Below, piece after piece: positions 1 to 8,242 of a stretch of DNA of 64,000 bases. Source of the DNA: Devosia sp. (GTDB taxonomy: Bacteria; Pseudomonadota; Alphaproteobacteria; Rhizobiales; Devosiaceae); assembly GCA_017794705.1 (NCBI GenBank), contig CP051235.1, positions 2,877,001-2,941,000 of the forward strand. The letters are read 5' to 3'. Position 1 is the first letter of the stretch; the number at the start of each line of letters is the position of its first letter. The notes under the pieces are model-generated. The model made no database searches and had not been told where the DNA came from. It saw nothing but the letters and a program-made list of their open reading frames with translations. The translations under genes were made by a program, and so were the position numbers.

Positions 1-1040
1 GGCGGTCGCTGCTGTTCACCGCGCCGATGGTGTCCATCATACCCGGTGTCATGGTGTTCATCATCGTGATGAGCATCAACCTGCTGGGCGACGGGGTGCG
101 CGATGCGCTGGACCCGCGGCTGAGGGCTGGGGCACTGGCGCGGCCGATGGCGGTGACCAAGATTGATCGCAAGGCGGCGCCAAAATCCGACGACAAGAGC
201 GCGCTAGTGGTGACTGACCTCGAAACCAGTTTCGAGGGGACCAAGGGCACGACGCCAGCGGTCAAGGGCATCAGTTTCTCGCTCGACAAGGGCGAATGCC
301 TGGGACTGATCGGCGAGAGCGGGTCGGGCAAGTCGGTGACGGCGTTGTCGTTGTTGGGTCTGGTGGCCTCGCCGCCCGGAATCATTACCGGTGGCACCGT
401 GGCCATCGACGGGCAGGACGTGTTCGGGATGCGCGAACAGGAGATCGTGGCGCTGCGCGGGCGCAAGGTCGCCTATGTGTTCCAGGATCCACTGACGACC
501 CTGCACCCGCTGTTCACGGTGGGCGATCAGGTGGTCGAAGCGGTGCAGGCGCATCAGAAGATTTCGAAATCCGATGCCTGGGCGAAAATGCTGGACCTGT
601 TCCGGGCGGTACGAATTCCCGATCCCGAACAACGCGCCAATGCCTATCCGCACGAAATGTCGGGCGGGCAGCGTCAGCGCGTCGGCATTGCCATGGCACT
701 GGCCAATGATCCGGAGATCATCATCGCCGATGAACCGACAACCGCTCTCGACGTGACGGTGCAGGCAGAGATTCTGGCGCTGCTGCAGAACCTTCGCAAG
801 GAACGCGGGTTGGCGCTGTTGTTCATCACTCACGACTTCGGCGTGGTGGCGGAAATCTGTGACCGGGTGGCGGTGATGCGGTTCGGCGAAGTGGTGGAAG
901 CGGGCGACACGATGAAGGTCCTGTCCAATCCGCAGCATGACTATACCAAGCGGCTGATCGCCTGTGTGCCGAAGCCGGGGCAGGGGCGGCAGTTCCTTGA
1001 TGATGTGCGCAAGCTGGCAGCGGAGACGCAAAATGGCTGA
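1..1040 (+). CDS. Peptide/nickel-type ABC transporter, fused permease (C-terminal end) and ATP-binding protein; 5'-truncated
   Basis: The reading frame is open to the left edge, so the gene starts outside the window. The first ~38 visible residues (RSLLFTAPMV..., then GVMVFIIVMSINLLGDGVRD and DPRLR) are the usual C-terminus of a DppC-type permease. Without a stop, a short linker leads into a full DppD-type ATPase with Walker A GESGSGKS, signature SGGQRQRVGIAMAL, Walker B IIIADEPT and a C-terminal oligopeptide-transporter extension. The product should sit in the inner membrane and couple ATP hydrolysis to import of peptides or a similar solute. It overlaps the next ATPase by 8 nt (ATG at 1033, TGA at 1038). 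The substrate cannot be read from the sequence. Permease-ATPase fusions are known but uncommon in this family. Confidence 0.9.
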   Translation, partial: RSLLFTAPMVSIIPGVMVFIIVMSINLLGDGVRDALDPRLRAGALARPMAVTKIDRKAAPKSDDKSALVVTDLETSFEGTKGTTPAVKGISFSLDKGECLGLIGESGSGKSVTALSLLGLVASPPGIITGGTVAIDGQDVFGMREQEIVALRGRKVAYVFQDPLTTLHPLFTVGDQVVEAVQAHQKISKSDAWAKMLDLFRAVRIPDPEQRANAYPHEMSGGQRQRVGIAMALANDPEIIIADEPTTALDVTVQAEILALLQNLRKERGLALLFITHDFGVVAEICDRVAVMRFGEVVEAGDTMKVLSNPQHDYTKRLIACVPKPGQGRQFLDDVRKLAAETQNG

Positions 1041-1836
1041 CAGGCAGGCGGCAATCGAGATCACCAACCTGACCAAGATCTTTGGCGGCAACCGCACGCT
1101 GTTCGGCGGCAAGACGCACGAAATCCATGCGGTTAAGAACCTGACCATGACCCTGCATCACGGGGAGACATTGGCGATCGTCGGTGAAAGCGGATCGGGC
1201 AAGTCGACCATCGCCCGGATGATCGTGGGGCTTGAAACCCCGACCTCGGGGTCGATGAAGATCGCGGGCCAGGATTCCTCGGAGCTGGCGCGCGAGGGTG
1301 CGGCGGCATTCGGGCGCAAGATCCAGTATGTCTTTCAGGACCCGGTGGCTTCGCTCAACCCGCGCAAGACCATTGGCAAGATACTGGAAGCGCCGCTGCG
1401 GCTTCTGAAGGGTTATGACAGCGCCAAATGCAAGGCGCGGATGAAGGAATTGATGGACGCCGTATCGATGCCTGCAGACGCGCTGCAGCGTTATCCCCAC
1501 GAATTCTCGGGCGGACAGGCGCAGCGCATCGCCATCGCGCGGGCGCTGGCGGCGGAGCCGGACATCATGGTGCTCGACGAGCCGGTGAGCGCGCTTGACG
1601 TTTCGGTGCAAGCGCAGGTTCTGCTGCTGCTCGAGGATTTGAAGGCGGAGTTTGATCTCTCCTACCTGTTCATCAGCCACGATCTTGCGGTGGTGGAGAG
1701 CATTTCAGACCGGGTGGCGGTGTTCTATTTCGGTGAACTGGTCGAGGAAGGCTCGGCCGCGGAATTGTTTGCTTCGCCAAACCATGAGTATACCAAGAAG
1801 CTCATCGCCAGCGCGCCGCGGCTGGAGATCGAGTAG
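1033..1836 (+). CDS. Peptide/nickel-type ABC transporter ATP-binding protein (DppF/OppF-like)
   Basis: This is the second ATPase of the importer. Walker A GESGSGKST, signature SGGQAQRIAIARAL, Walker B MVLDEPVSALD and the switch His (FISHDL) are all visible, and the ~268-residue length fits the family. The frame is open further upstream, but ATG 1033 (MADRQAAIEI) is preferred: it lies in the stop region of the preceding gene and gives the normal N-terminus. It forms a heterodimer with the ATPase half of the upstream fusion. The GntR regulator follows 17 nt later, which suggests one transcription unit and possible autoregulation. Confidence 0.93.
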   Translation: MADRQAAIEITNLTKIFGGNRTLFGGKTHEIHAVKNLTMTLHHGETLAIVGESGSGKSTIARMIVGLETPTSGSMKIAGQDSSELAREGAAAFGRKIQYVFQDPVASLNPRKTIGKILEAPLRLLKGYDSAKCKARMKELMDAVSMPADALQRYPHEFSGGQAQRIAIARALAAEPDIMVLDEPVSALDVSVQAQVLLLLEDLKAEFDLSYLFISHDLAVVESISDRVAVFYFGELVEEGSAAELFASPNHEYTKKLIASAPRLEIE

Positions 1837-1853
1837 GAGCGGGACTTTAGGGC

Positions 1854-2642
1854 ATGCAGAAAACCGAGCCGCGTTCAGTCAGCCTTGAAAGCGGCGATGT
1901 GCCTGCTGCGCGCCGGCTCAGGAAGCGGACCGACGAGATCGTCGACGCGATCAAGCGGACGATTATGGATCACGGGCTGGAGCCCGGCGACCGGCTGCCG
2001 CAGGAAAAAGACCTGATCGAGCAATATTCGGCCTCCAAGGGCACGATCCGGGAAGCGCTGAAATCATTGGAAGTGCAGGGGCTCGTACGGCTGCGCACTG
2101 GGCCGGGCGGTGGCGCCTTCGTCGTGCACATGTCCGAGGGGCGGGCGATGAGCCTTTTGGGGAACTATCTGTTCTCCAAGAAGATGACGATTGCCGACAT
2201 CTATGAATTGCGAAAGGCGCTTGAGCCGCTGGTGGCAGCGAGCGCCATGGACAATATCGACGAGGCCGGATTTGCCCGGCTGGAAGCGACGATCGAGATC
2301 TACGACCACCAGGCGCGCGATGCCGAGGAGCGCTGGGCGCAGCGCATGGCGGAACTGGATTTCCACGCGGTGGTGGCTGAATACTCCGACAATGCGCTAT
2401 TAGCCTTCCAGTGCCGGTTCTGCCAGCGGCTTTTGAAGGAACTGGCGGTGTGCCGGGACATCTACGTGCAGCCGCAACCGGTGATGCGCCAACGCGGCAT
2501 CGAATATCAGCGGGCACTGATCGAGGCGATGCGGGCGGGTGACCGGGACAAGGTGCAACAGATCATGCGCGAGCACATGGCGCACGCCGAAGAGCAGATG
2601 CTGGCGCTGGAAGCGGAAATGGAGCAGCGGTTCATCGAATAG
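1854..2642 (+). CDS. GntR-family transcriptional regulator, FadR/FCD subfamily
   Basis: The N-terminal winged helix (about residues 22-90; PGDRLPQEKDLIEQY, SKGTIREALKSLEVQGLV) is followed by an all-helical FCD ligand domain (about 100-240). The FCD has the family metal/ligand-type residues in ELDFHAVVAE and REHMAHAEE. FCD regulators usually bind small organic acids and release their operator. It lies 17 nt after the transporter ATPase, so it probably controls that transporter and perhaps the oxidoreductase downstream. The ligand is unknown. Confidence 0.92.
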   Translation: MQKTEPRSVSLESGDVPAARRLRKRTDEIVDAIKRTIMDHGLEPGDRLPQEKDLIEQYSASKGTIREALKSLEVQGLVRLRTGPGGGAFVVHMSEGRAMSLLGNYLFSKKMTIADIYELRKALEPLVAASAMDNIDEAGFARLEATIEIYDHQARDAEERWAQRMAELDFHAVVAEYSDNALLAFQCRFCQRLLKELAVCRDIYVQPQPVMRQRGIEYQRALIEAMRAGDRDKVQQIMREHMAHAEEQMLALEAEMEQRFIE

Positions 2643-2729
2643 GCGCCCGAATGAGGCGTAGTAAAATTTAGTAAAAAAATTTGACCGGGCCGATTGCGTG
2701 AAGCGGGGGCTTGGCCTAACGTTCATACA

Positions 2730-2753
2730 CGCGCCGGACGGGCGCGTTTTTTT
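2730..2753 (+). terminator. Rho-independent terminator after the GntR regulator
   Basis: CGCGCC (2730-2735), a 5-nt loop and GGCGCG (2741-2746) are followed directly by seven T (2747-2753). It lies 88 nt after the gntR stop and 41 nt before the next start codon, so it separates the transporter unit from the oxidoreductase gene. Confidence 0.8.
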
Positions 2754-2793
2754 CGACAGATGTGATACATCAAGAATGTCTGGGGAGGCAGGG

Positions 2794-4812
2794 ATGAGCA
2801 GTTCAACGGCAGGCAAGATCCGCTGGGGGATTATTGGACCGGGTGGCATCGCCAAGGCGCTGGCCGGCGGTGTGGCAGACGGGGATACGGGCGTGCTGGT
2901 GGCCATCGGTTCGCGCAACCCGAACAAGCCGAACCTGAAGACGGACTTTCCCGGTGCCCGCATTCACGACGGCTACCAGGCGCTGATCGACGACCCGGAA
3001 GTGGATGCGATCTATGTCGCGACCCCGCATCCCGGCCATGCCGAATGGGCGATCAAGGCAGCCGAAGGCGGCAAGCATGTCTTGTGCGAAAAGCCGATGG
3101 GACTGACCGCGTTTGAAGCCGACGCCATGTTCCATGCGGCGCGCAAGGCGGGCACGTTCATGGGCGAAGCCTTCATGTACCGGCTGCATCCCCAGACGCT
3201 TAAGCTGATCGACCTCATCAAGTCCGGCGTGATCGGTGATGTGCGCATGATCAAGTCGAGCTTCGGGTTCACCGGCGGGTTCGGGGCGGACCACAGGTTG
3301 CTGGCCAATGACCTGGCCGGCGGCGGAATCATGGATGTGGGGTGCTACCCGGCCTCGATGGCCCGGCTGATCGCCGGCGTTGCCGCAGGCAAGCCGTTCC
3401 TTGATCCGGTCAAGGTCTCCGGTGCCGGCGTTCTGGGTGACCGGACGGGCGTCGACGAATGGGCCTCTGCGCTTCTGACCTTCGAAAATGACATCATCGC
3501 TGAAATCTCGTGCAGCGTGCAGTTGGCGCAGGAAAATGTACTGCGCATTCTGGGCACGGAAGGGCGGATCGAGGTCAAGGACTTCTGGTTCGCCGGGCGC
3601 GATTCCGGTGGTGTGGGCAAGATCAACATCATCAAGCGTGATGGAACGACCGAGACGGTCGAGGTCGAAGAGCACGGGCATCTTTACAAGTTCGAGGCGG
3701 ATGCGGTGGCCGCGGCCATTCATGCGGGACGGCAGGAGTTCGAGGCGCCGGGCATGAGCTGGGACGACACGTTGGGCAACCTCAGGGTGCTCGACAAGTG
3801 GCGGGCCGACATCGGGCTGACCTACGATATTGAGACGCCGGTGCGCCGCACCACCACCCTGCGCGGCGACAAGCTGAAGGTCGGGCCGAACCCGATCGCC
3901 AAGCGGCAGATACCGGGGCTGAGCCAGCCGACGTCGAAAGTGGCGCTGGGGTTCGAGTTTTTCCCGACCTTTGCCGGTCCGTCGATCCTGCTCGACGGGT
4001 TTTTTGAGCGCGGCGGCAACCTGTTCGACACAGGTTTCATCTATGGCGGCGGCAAGACCGAAGCTTTCTTTGGCGACTGGCACACCTCGCGGGGCCTGAA
4101 GCGCGACCAGTTCGTGCTGATCGGCAAGGGCGCGCATTCGCCGCTGGTCTACCCGGACATCATCGCCAAACAGCTGGCGATCACGCTGGACCGGACCAGG
4201 ACAGATTTTGTCGACGTCTATTTTATGCACCGCGACAATCCGGACATCCCGGTCGGCGAGTTCGTCGATGCGATGGATGAAGAGGTGAAGGCGGGCCGCA
4301 TCCGCGGGCCGATTGGGGGGTCGAACTGGACGCGTGAGCGCCTCGATGCGGCCAATGAATATGCACGAGCCAACGGCAAGACCGAATTGGGAGCCATGTC
4401 CAACAATTTCTCGCTGGCCGAGATGATCAAGCCGTTCTGGGAGGGCTGCATTGCGGCTTCCGACGATGAATGGAAGGCCTGGCTGAAGGAACGGCAGATC
4501 CCGAACTTTGCCTGGTCGAGCCAGGGACGCGGTTTCTTCACCGATCAGGCGGGACGCGACAAGACGTCGGACAAGGAACTGGTCGAAGCCTGGTATTCGG
4601 ACAAGAACTTCGGCCGCCGCGAAAGGGCGATCGAGCTGGGCAAACAGCTGGGCCGTCCGCCGATCCACATCGCGCTGGCCTATGTGCTGGCGCAGCCCTT
4701 CCCGGTGGTGCCGCTGATCGGGCCGCGCCGGCTGGTGGAACTGGATGACAGCCTTTCCGCGACCGACATCGAACTGACACCCGAACAGGTGCGTTGGCTC
4801 GAACAGGGCTGA
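2794..4812 (+). CDS. Fused Gfo/Idh/MocA oxidoreductase and aldo/keto reductase
   Basis: About 672 residues. The N-terminal half is a Gfo/Idh/MocA dehydrogenase: Rossmann motif WGIIGPGGIAKAL near residue 10, the E99-K100-P101 motif in LCEKPMGLT, and a C-terminal sheet domain to about 350. From about residue 385 a (beta/alpha)8 aldo/keto reductase follows. Its family tetrad is present: D412 and Y417 (FDTGFIYGGG), K445 (IGKGAH) and H479 (YFMHRDNP). ATG 2794 is chosen because a good ribosome site (GGGGAGG, 2782-2788) precedes it and an upstream terminator occupies the earlier frame. The substrate is likely a sugar, polyol or similar carbonyl compound (inference from both families). Having both enzymes on one chain suggests coupled oxidation and reduction. 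Confidence 0.88.
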   Translation: MSSSTAGKIRWGIIGPGGIAKALAGGVADGDTGVLVAIGSRNPNKPNLKTDFPGARIHDGYQALIDDPEVDAIYVATPHPGHAEWAIKAAEGGKHVLCEKPMGLTAFEADAMFHAARKAGTFMGEAFMYRLHPQTLKLIDLIKSGVIGDVRMIKSSFGFTGGFGADHRLLANDLAGGGIMDVGCYPASMARLIAGVAAGKPFLDPVKVSGAGVLGDRTGVDEWASALLTFENDIIAEISCSVQLAQENVLRILGTEGRIEVKDFWFAGRDSGGVGKINIIKRDGTTETVEVEEHGHLYKFEADAVAAAIHAGRQEFEAPGMSWDDTLGNLRVLDKWRADIGLTYDIETPVRRTTTLRGDKLKVGPNPIAKRQIPGLSQPTSKVALGFEFFPTFAGPSILLDGFFERGGNLFDTGFIYGGGKTEAFFGDWHTSRGLKRDQFVLIGKGAHSPLVYPDIIAKQLAITLDRTRTDFVDVYFMHRDNPDIPVGEFVDAMDEEVKAGRIRGPIGGSNWTRERLDAANEYARANGKTELGAMSNNFSLAEMIKPFWEGCIAASDDEWKAWLKERQIPNFAWSSQGRGFFTDQAGRDKTSDKELVEAWYSDKNFGRRERAIELGKQLGRPPIHIALAYVLAQPFPVVPLIGPRRLVELDDSLSATDIELTPEQVRWLEQG

Positions 4813-4845
4813 AAACAGCCAATCACCTCAAGACCTTATGGAAAC

Positions 4846-4870
4846 GCCCTGCCTCCGAGAGAGGCAGGGC
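4846..4870. terminator. Strong hairpin after the oxidoreductase gene (possible terminator)
   Basis: GCCCTGCCTC (4846-4855), loop CGAGA and GAGGCAGGGC (4861-4870) form a perfect 10-bp stem, 34 nt past the stop at 4812. No T-run follows on the + strand, so a Rho-independent role is not certain; it may protect the 3' end. The gene-free stretch 4813-5190 contains this hairpin, the repeat, the NtrC-like boxes and the sigma-54 promoter. Confidence 0.5.
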
Positions 4871-4883
4871 GCCGAGGTCATGT

Positions 4884-4906
4884 GGTGCAAACAACCTCTG
4901 CCGGAG
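4884..4906 (+). repeat. Imperfect copy of the urtA leader sequence
   Basis: GGTGCAAACAAC at 4884-4895 is repeated exactly at 5162-5173. The match continues imperfectly through the GGAG ribosome-site core of urtA (4902-4905 against 5181-5184). The second copy lies in the short leader between the sigma-54 promoter and the urtA start. Confidence 0.6.
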
Positions 4907-4962
4907 AAATCCGGTCCGGAAAAATTAGCGCAAAATTTCGGGTCCGTCATCTGCGGTGAATT

Positions 4963-5008
4963 GCACATGCAAAGCGCAGTTTTGAGGCATTGCCCGTTTT
5001 TTGTGCAG
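4963..5008 (+). promoter_or_regulatory. Two tandem NtrC-like enhancer boxes upstream of urtA
   Basis: Two 17-bp sequences resemble the NtrC consensus TGCAC-N7-GTGCA: TGCAC-N7-GCGCA at 4963-4979 and TGCCC-N7-GTGCA at 4992-5008. Each departs from the core by one base, and their centres are 29 bp apart, close to three helical turns. They sit about 160-190 bp before the predicted start of transcription, a usual enhancer distance for sigma-54 promoters. This is inference from sequence and context. Confidence 0.5.
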
Positions 5009-5134
5009 ATTTGATCAAGATTCAGGCAGTTGCAGGGGAGGTTTCTCGGTCGGCGGCCAGCCTCCATTCGGCAGTTTCGCCAATAAAGTCGCGTTTACAA
5101 TAGGTTAACGTTTGAAAATCGCCGCTCCGGCAGT

Positions 5135-5150
5135 TGGCACAGGGTTTGCA
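5135..5150 (+). promoter_or_regulatory. Sigma-54 (RpoN) promoter of the urt-ure operon
   Basis: TGGCACAGGGTTTGCA matches the sigma-54 consensus TGGCAC-N5-TTGCA at every defined core position. The -24 GG (5136-5137) and -12 GC (5148-5149) have exact canonical spacing. Transcription would start near 5161, leaving a 30-nt leader with ribosome site GGAGGT (5181-5186) before ATG 5191. This fits nitrogen-limitation control of urea uptake. Confidence 0.85.
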
Positions 5151-5190
5151 ATTTGGTGCCCGGTGCAAACAACAACTGTCGGAGGTAAAC

Positions 5191-6489
5191 ATGACAGTAC
5201 TACAGGGTGCGATAAAGGCCGTGGGGGCCGCAGCACTTGGTTTGACCATGCTGGGGGCAACCCCGGTTATGGCGCAGGAAGACACGATCAAGGTCGGTAT
5301 CCTGCACTCGCTGTCGGGCACGATGGCGATTTCCGAAACAACGCTCAAAGACGCCATGCTGATGCTGATCGACCAGCAGAATGCCGCTGGCGGCGTGCTG
5401 GGCCGCCAGCTGGAAGCTGTGGTTGTCGACCCGGCCTCCGACTGGCCGCTGTTCGCGGAAAAGGCCCGCGAACTCATCGAGGTCAATGGTGTAGACGTGG
5501 TGTTCGGCTGCTGGACCTCAGTGTCCCGAAAGTCGGTTCTGCCGGTGTTCGAGGAACTGAACTCGATCCTGTTCTACCCGGTTCAGTATGAAGGCGAAGA
5601 AAGCCAGCGCAACGTGTTCTACACGGGTGCTGCGCCGAACCAGCAGGCCATTCCCGCTGTCGACTATCTGATGCAGGAAGAAGGCGTGGAGCGCTGGGTT
5701 CTGGCCGGCACCGACTATGTCTACCCGCAGACCACCAACAAGATTCTTGAGCAGTACCTCAGGGATTCCGGCGTGGCTGAAGAAGACATCATGATCAACT
5801 ACACGCCGTTCGGCCATTCCGACTGGCAGACGATTGTTTCCGACATCGTGGCCTTCGGTTCGGAAGGCAAGAAGACCGCCGTGGTCTCCACCATCAATGG
5901 TGACGCCAACGTGCCGTTCTACCGCGAACTGGCCAACCAGGGCGTGGACGCTGCCGACATTCCGGTGGTCGCCTTCTCCGTGGGTGAAGAGGAACTATCC
6001 GGTTTCGATACCGGCCCGCTCGTCGGTCACCTCGCGGCATGGAACTACTTCATGTCCGAAGACACGCCTGAAAACGCCGCCTTCATCGAAGCCTGGCACG
6101 AGTTCATCGGCAACGAGGACCGCGTGACCAACGACCCGATGGAAGCCCATTACATCGGCTTCAACATGTGGGTTGAGGCGGTCGAGGCTGCGGGCACGAC
6201 CGATCCGGATGCGGTGATTGATGCGATCATCGGGGTCGAGGTGCCGAACCTGACCGGTGGCGTGTCGACCATGCTGCCGAACCACCACATCACCAAGCCG
6301 GTGCTGATCGGTGAAATCCAGGACGACGGCCAGTTCTTCACTGTGTGGCAGACGGATGGCCTGGTGCCGGGTGACGCCTGGTCCGACTACCTGCCTGAGT
6401 CGGCGCCGCTGATCGCCGACTGGACCGATCCGATCATGTGCGGAAACTACAATACCGAAACCGAAACATGCGGCGGATCCGCCATGTAA
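5191..6489 (+). CDS. urtA: Urea ABC transporter substrate-binding protein UrtA
   Basis: This is the periplasmic urea/short-amide binding protein of the five-gene Urt importer. A signal peptide (residues 1-28, ending PVMA) precedes a periplasmic-binding fold of the Leu/Ile/Val class with the typical start DTIKVGILHSLSGTMAISE. The length of 432 residues is normal for UrtA. ATG 5191 is used because the ribosome site GGAGGT lies 5 nt upstream; the longer open frame runs through the promoter. The next genes are urtB-E, and the sigma-54 promoter lies 40 nt upstream. Confidence 0.97.
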   Translation: MTVLQGAIKAVGAAALGLTMLGATPVMAQEDTIKVGILHSLSGTMAISETTLKDAMLMLIDQQNAAGGVLGRQLEAVVVDPASDWPLFAEKARELIEVNGVDVVFGCWTSVSRKSVLPVFEELNSILFYPVQYEGEESQRNVFYTGAAPNQQAIPAVDYLMQEEGVERWVLAGTDYVYPQTTNKILEQYLRDSGVAEEDIMINYTPFGHSDWQTIVSDIVAFGSEGKKTAVVSTINGDANVPFYRELANQGVDAADIPVVAFSVGEEELSGFDTGPLVGHLAAWNYFMSEDTPENAAFIEAWHEFIGNEDRVTNDPMEAHYIGFNMWVEAVEAAGTTDPDAVIDAIIGVEVPNLTGGVSTMLPNHHITKPVLIGEIQDDGQFFTVWQTDGLVPGDAWSDYLPESAPLIADWTDPIMCGNYNTETETCGGSAM

Positions 6490-6509
6490 TTCGGGCTTCG
6501 GCCTGATCC

Positions 6510-6535
6510 GGGAAGGGGCGGTTCCGCCCCTTCCC
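6510..6535 (+). terminator. Hairpin between urtA and urtB (mRNA stabiliser or partial attenuator)
   Basis: GGGAAGGGGCGG (6510-6521) and CCGCCCCTTCCC (6524-6535) form a perfect 12-bp inverted repeat without a T-run, 20 nt after the urtA stop. Such hairpins after binding-protein genes commonly protect the upstream mRNA and raise binding protein over permease. That role is inferred here. Confidence 0.6.
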
Positions 6536-6607
6536 AAGACTGACCGGGACAGATGCAACGCTTGTGCCCGCAGACCTGAATCCGATTTTTTCGTCTGGAC
6601 CCAAAGC

Positions 6608-8242
6608 ATGAGCTTCCCTCAAACACTATTCAGACTTCCAGCGCTGGCCGCGCTGCTTGTTCTCGCTGCCGTGCTGCCGCTGTCAGCGCAGGCCCAGGAC
6701 GCTGCTGCTGCGCCGCGCACCGCCGCTGAAATCGTCAATGCCATCGGCGAGGCGAGCCTTCGCGAAATTGCCGAACTGGTCGTGGAACTGGCCGCGACCG
6801 GCGAACCGGCTGCTGCCAGTGTTCTGAGCGCGCTTGAGGGTGGCGATCTTTATGCCGACGAAGCTAGCCAGACTGTCGTCATCGTCCGTGATGATGTGAT
6901 GTTCGATCCGGTCTCCGGCGCCGAGATCGGGCCGGAAGGCGATGCCGATCTCAGCCGCATCCGGGTCAACAACAGTCTGAGACGCGACATCCGCACGGTC
7001 ATCGGCGAACTGACGCTGATGAACCCTGATCCGCGCACCCGCAGCACTGCCGCTGCGTCCATGTTCCGAGATGCGGACCCGGACAATGTGGAATTGCTCA
7101 ACGAGGCGATCGACGCGGAGCCTGACGCTGGCGTGAAACTGCTGATGGAGCAGGCACGCGCAGCTTCGTTGCTGCAGAGCGAGCTGGAGCCCGATGAGTA
7201 TGCCGCGGCCATTGCCGTCATCGCCGATCGCGGTGACCGCGAAGCGCTGGCGATCCTGAATGCGCAACTGGCCAATGTGGCTGATGAACAGCGCCCGGCG
7301 CTTGAGCAGGGCATTGCCGATATCGAGCAGAACCTGGCGCTGTGGAACATCGGCCAGAACGTCTGGTACGGCATGTCGCTGGGCTCGGTGCTGTTGCTCG
7401 CGGCGATTGGTCTCGCCATCACGTTTGGGGTGATGGGCGTCATCAACATGGCGCATGGCGAAATGGTAATGCTGGGCGCCTATGCGACCTTTGTGGTGCA
7501 GGACATCATCCGCACCAGCTTTCCCGGCCTGTTTGACTATTCATTGCTCATCGCGGTGCCGGTGGCGTTTCTGGCGACCGGTCTGGTGGGCATCGCCATT
7601 GAGCGCGGGATCATCCGCTGGCTCTACGGGCGGCCTTTGGAGACTCTTCTGGCAACTTGGGGGCTGTCGCTGATCATCCAACAGGCCGTCCGGACCATTT
7701 TCGGGCCGACAAACAAGGACGTGGGCAATCCGTCATGGATGACGGGCGCGTTCGATCTCGGCGGTCTGTCGATCACCTATTCGCGCATGTGGATCGTGGT
7801 GTTTGCGATCGTGGTGTTCGCGCTGTTGCTGCTGGTTCTGAGCAAGACCAGCATCGGGCTGCAGATGCGGGCGGTGACGCAGAACCGGCGCATGGCGGCT
7901 GCCATCGGCATCCGCACCCCGTGGGTCGATGCGCTGACCTTCGGACTGGGCTCGGGGATTGCCGGCATCGCAGGCGTAGCTCTCAGCCAGATCGACAATG
8001 TGTCGCCCAATCTGGGGCAGGGCTACATAATCGACAGTTTCATGGTTGTGGTGTTTGGCGGCGTGGGGAATCTCTGGGGCACGCTCGTCGGGGCGATGAC
8101 GTTGGGGATCGCCAACAAGTTCCTTGAGCCGTTTGCCGGGGCGGTGCTGGCCAAGATCGTCATTCTGATCTGCATCATCCTGTTCATTCAGCGGCGGCCG
8201 CGCGGCCTGTTCGCGTTGAAGGGAAGGGCGGTGGAGCAATGA
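6608..8242 (+). CDS. urtB: Urea ABC transporter permease UrtB
   Basis: 544 residues, the usual long UrtB form. A signal-like N-terminal segment (residues 1-29) leads into a ~230-residue extracytoplasmic region, seen only in UrtB among LivH-type permeases. From about residue 250 come multiple membrane helices with the LivH-family stretch ITFGVMGVINMAHGEM and a C-terminal GGVGNLWGTLVGA. It pairs with UrtC to form the urea channel. It ends in an ATGA overlap with urtC, so translation is coupled. Confidence 0.96.
   Translation: MSFPQTLFRLPALAALLVLAAVLPLSAQAQDAAAAPRTAAEIVNAIGEASLREIAELVVELAATGEPAAASVLSALEGGDLYADEASQTVVIVRDDVMFDPVSGAEIGPEGDADLSRIRVNNSLRRDIRTVIGELTLMNPDPRTRSTAAASMFRDADPDNVELLNEAIDAEPDAGVKLLMEQARAASLLQSELEPDEYAAAIAVIADRGDREALAILNAQLANVADEQRPALEQGIADIEQNLALWNIGQNVWYGMSLGSVLLLAAIGLAITFGVMGVINMAHGEMVMLGAYATFVVQDIIRTSFPGLFDYSLLIAVPVAFLATGLVGIAIERGIIRWLYGRPLETLLATWGLSLIIQQAVRTIFGPTNKDVGNPSWMTGAFDLGGLSITYSRMWIVVFAIVVFALLLLVLSKTSIGLQMRAVTQNRRMAAAIGIRTPWVDALTFGLGSGIAGIAGVALSQIDNVSPNLGQGYIIDSFMVVVFGGVGNLWGTLVGAMTLGIANKFLEPFAGAVLAKIVILICIILFIQRRPRGLFALKGRAVEQ

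Noticed and set aside
2803-4668. 621-codon open frame on the minus strand
   Set aside because: It lies wholly inside the oxidoreductase fusion gene, has no ribosome site or family motif, and is a by-product of GC-rich codon use.
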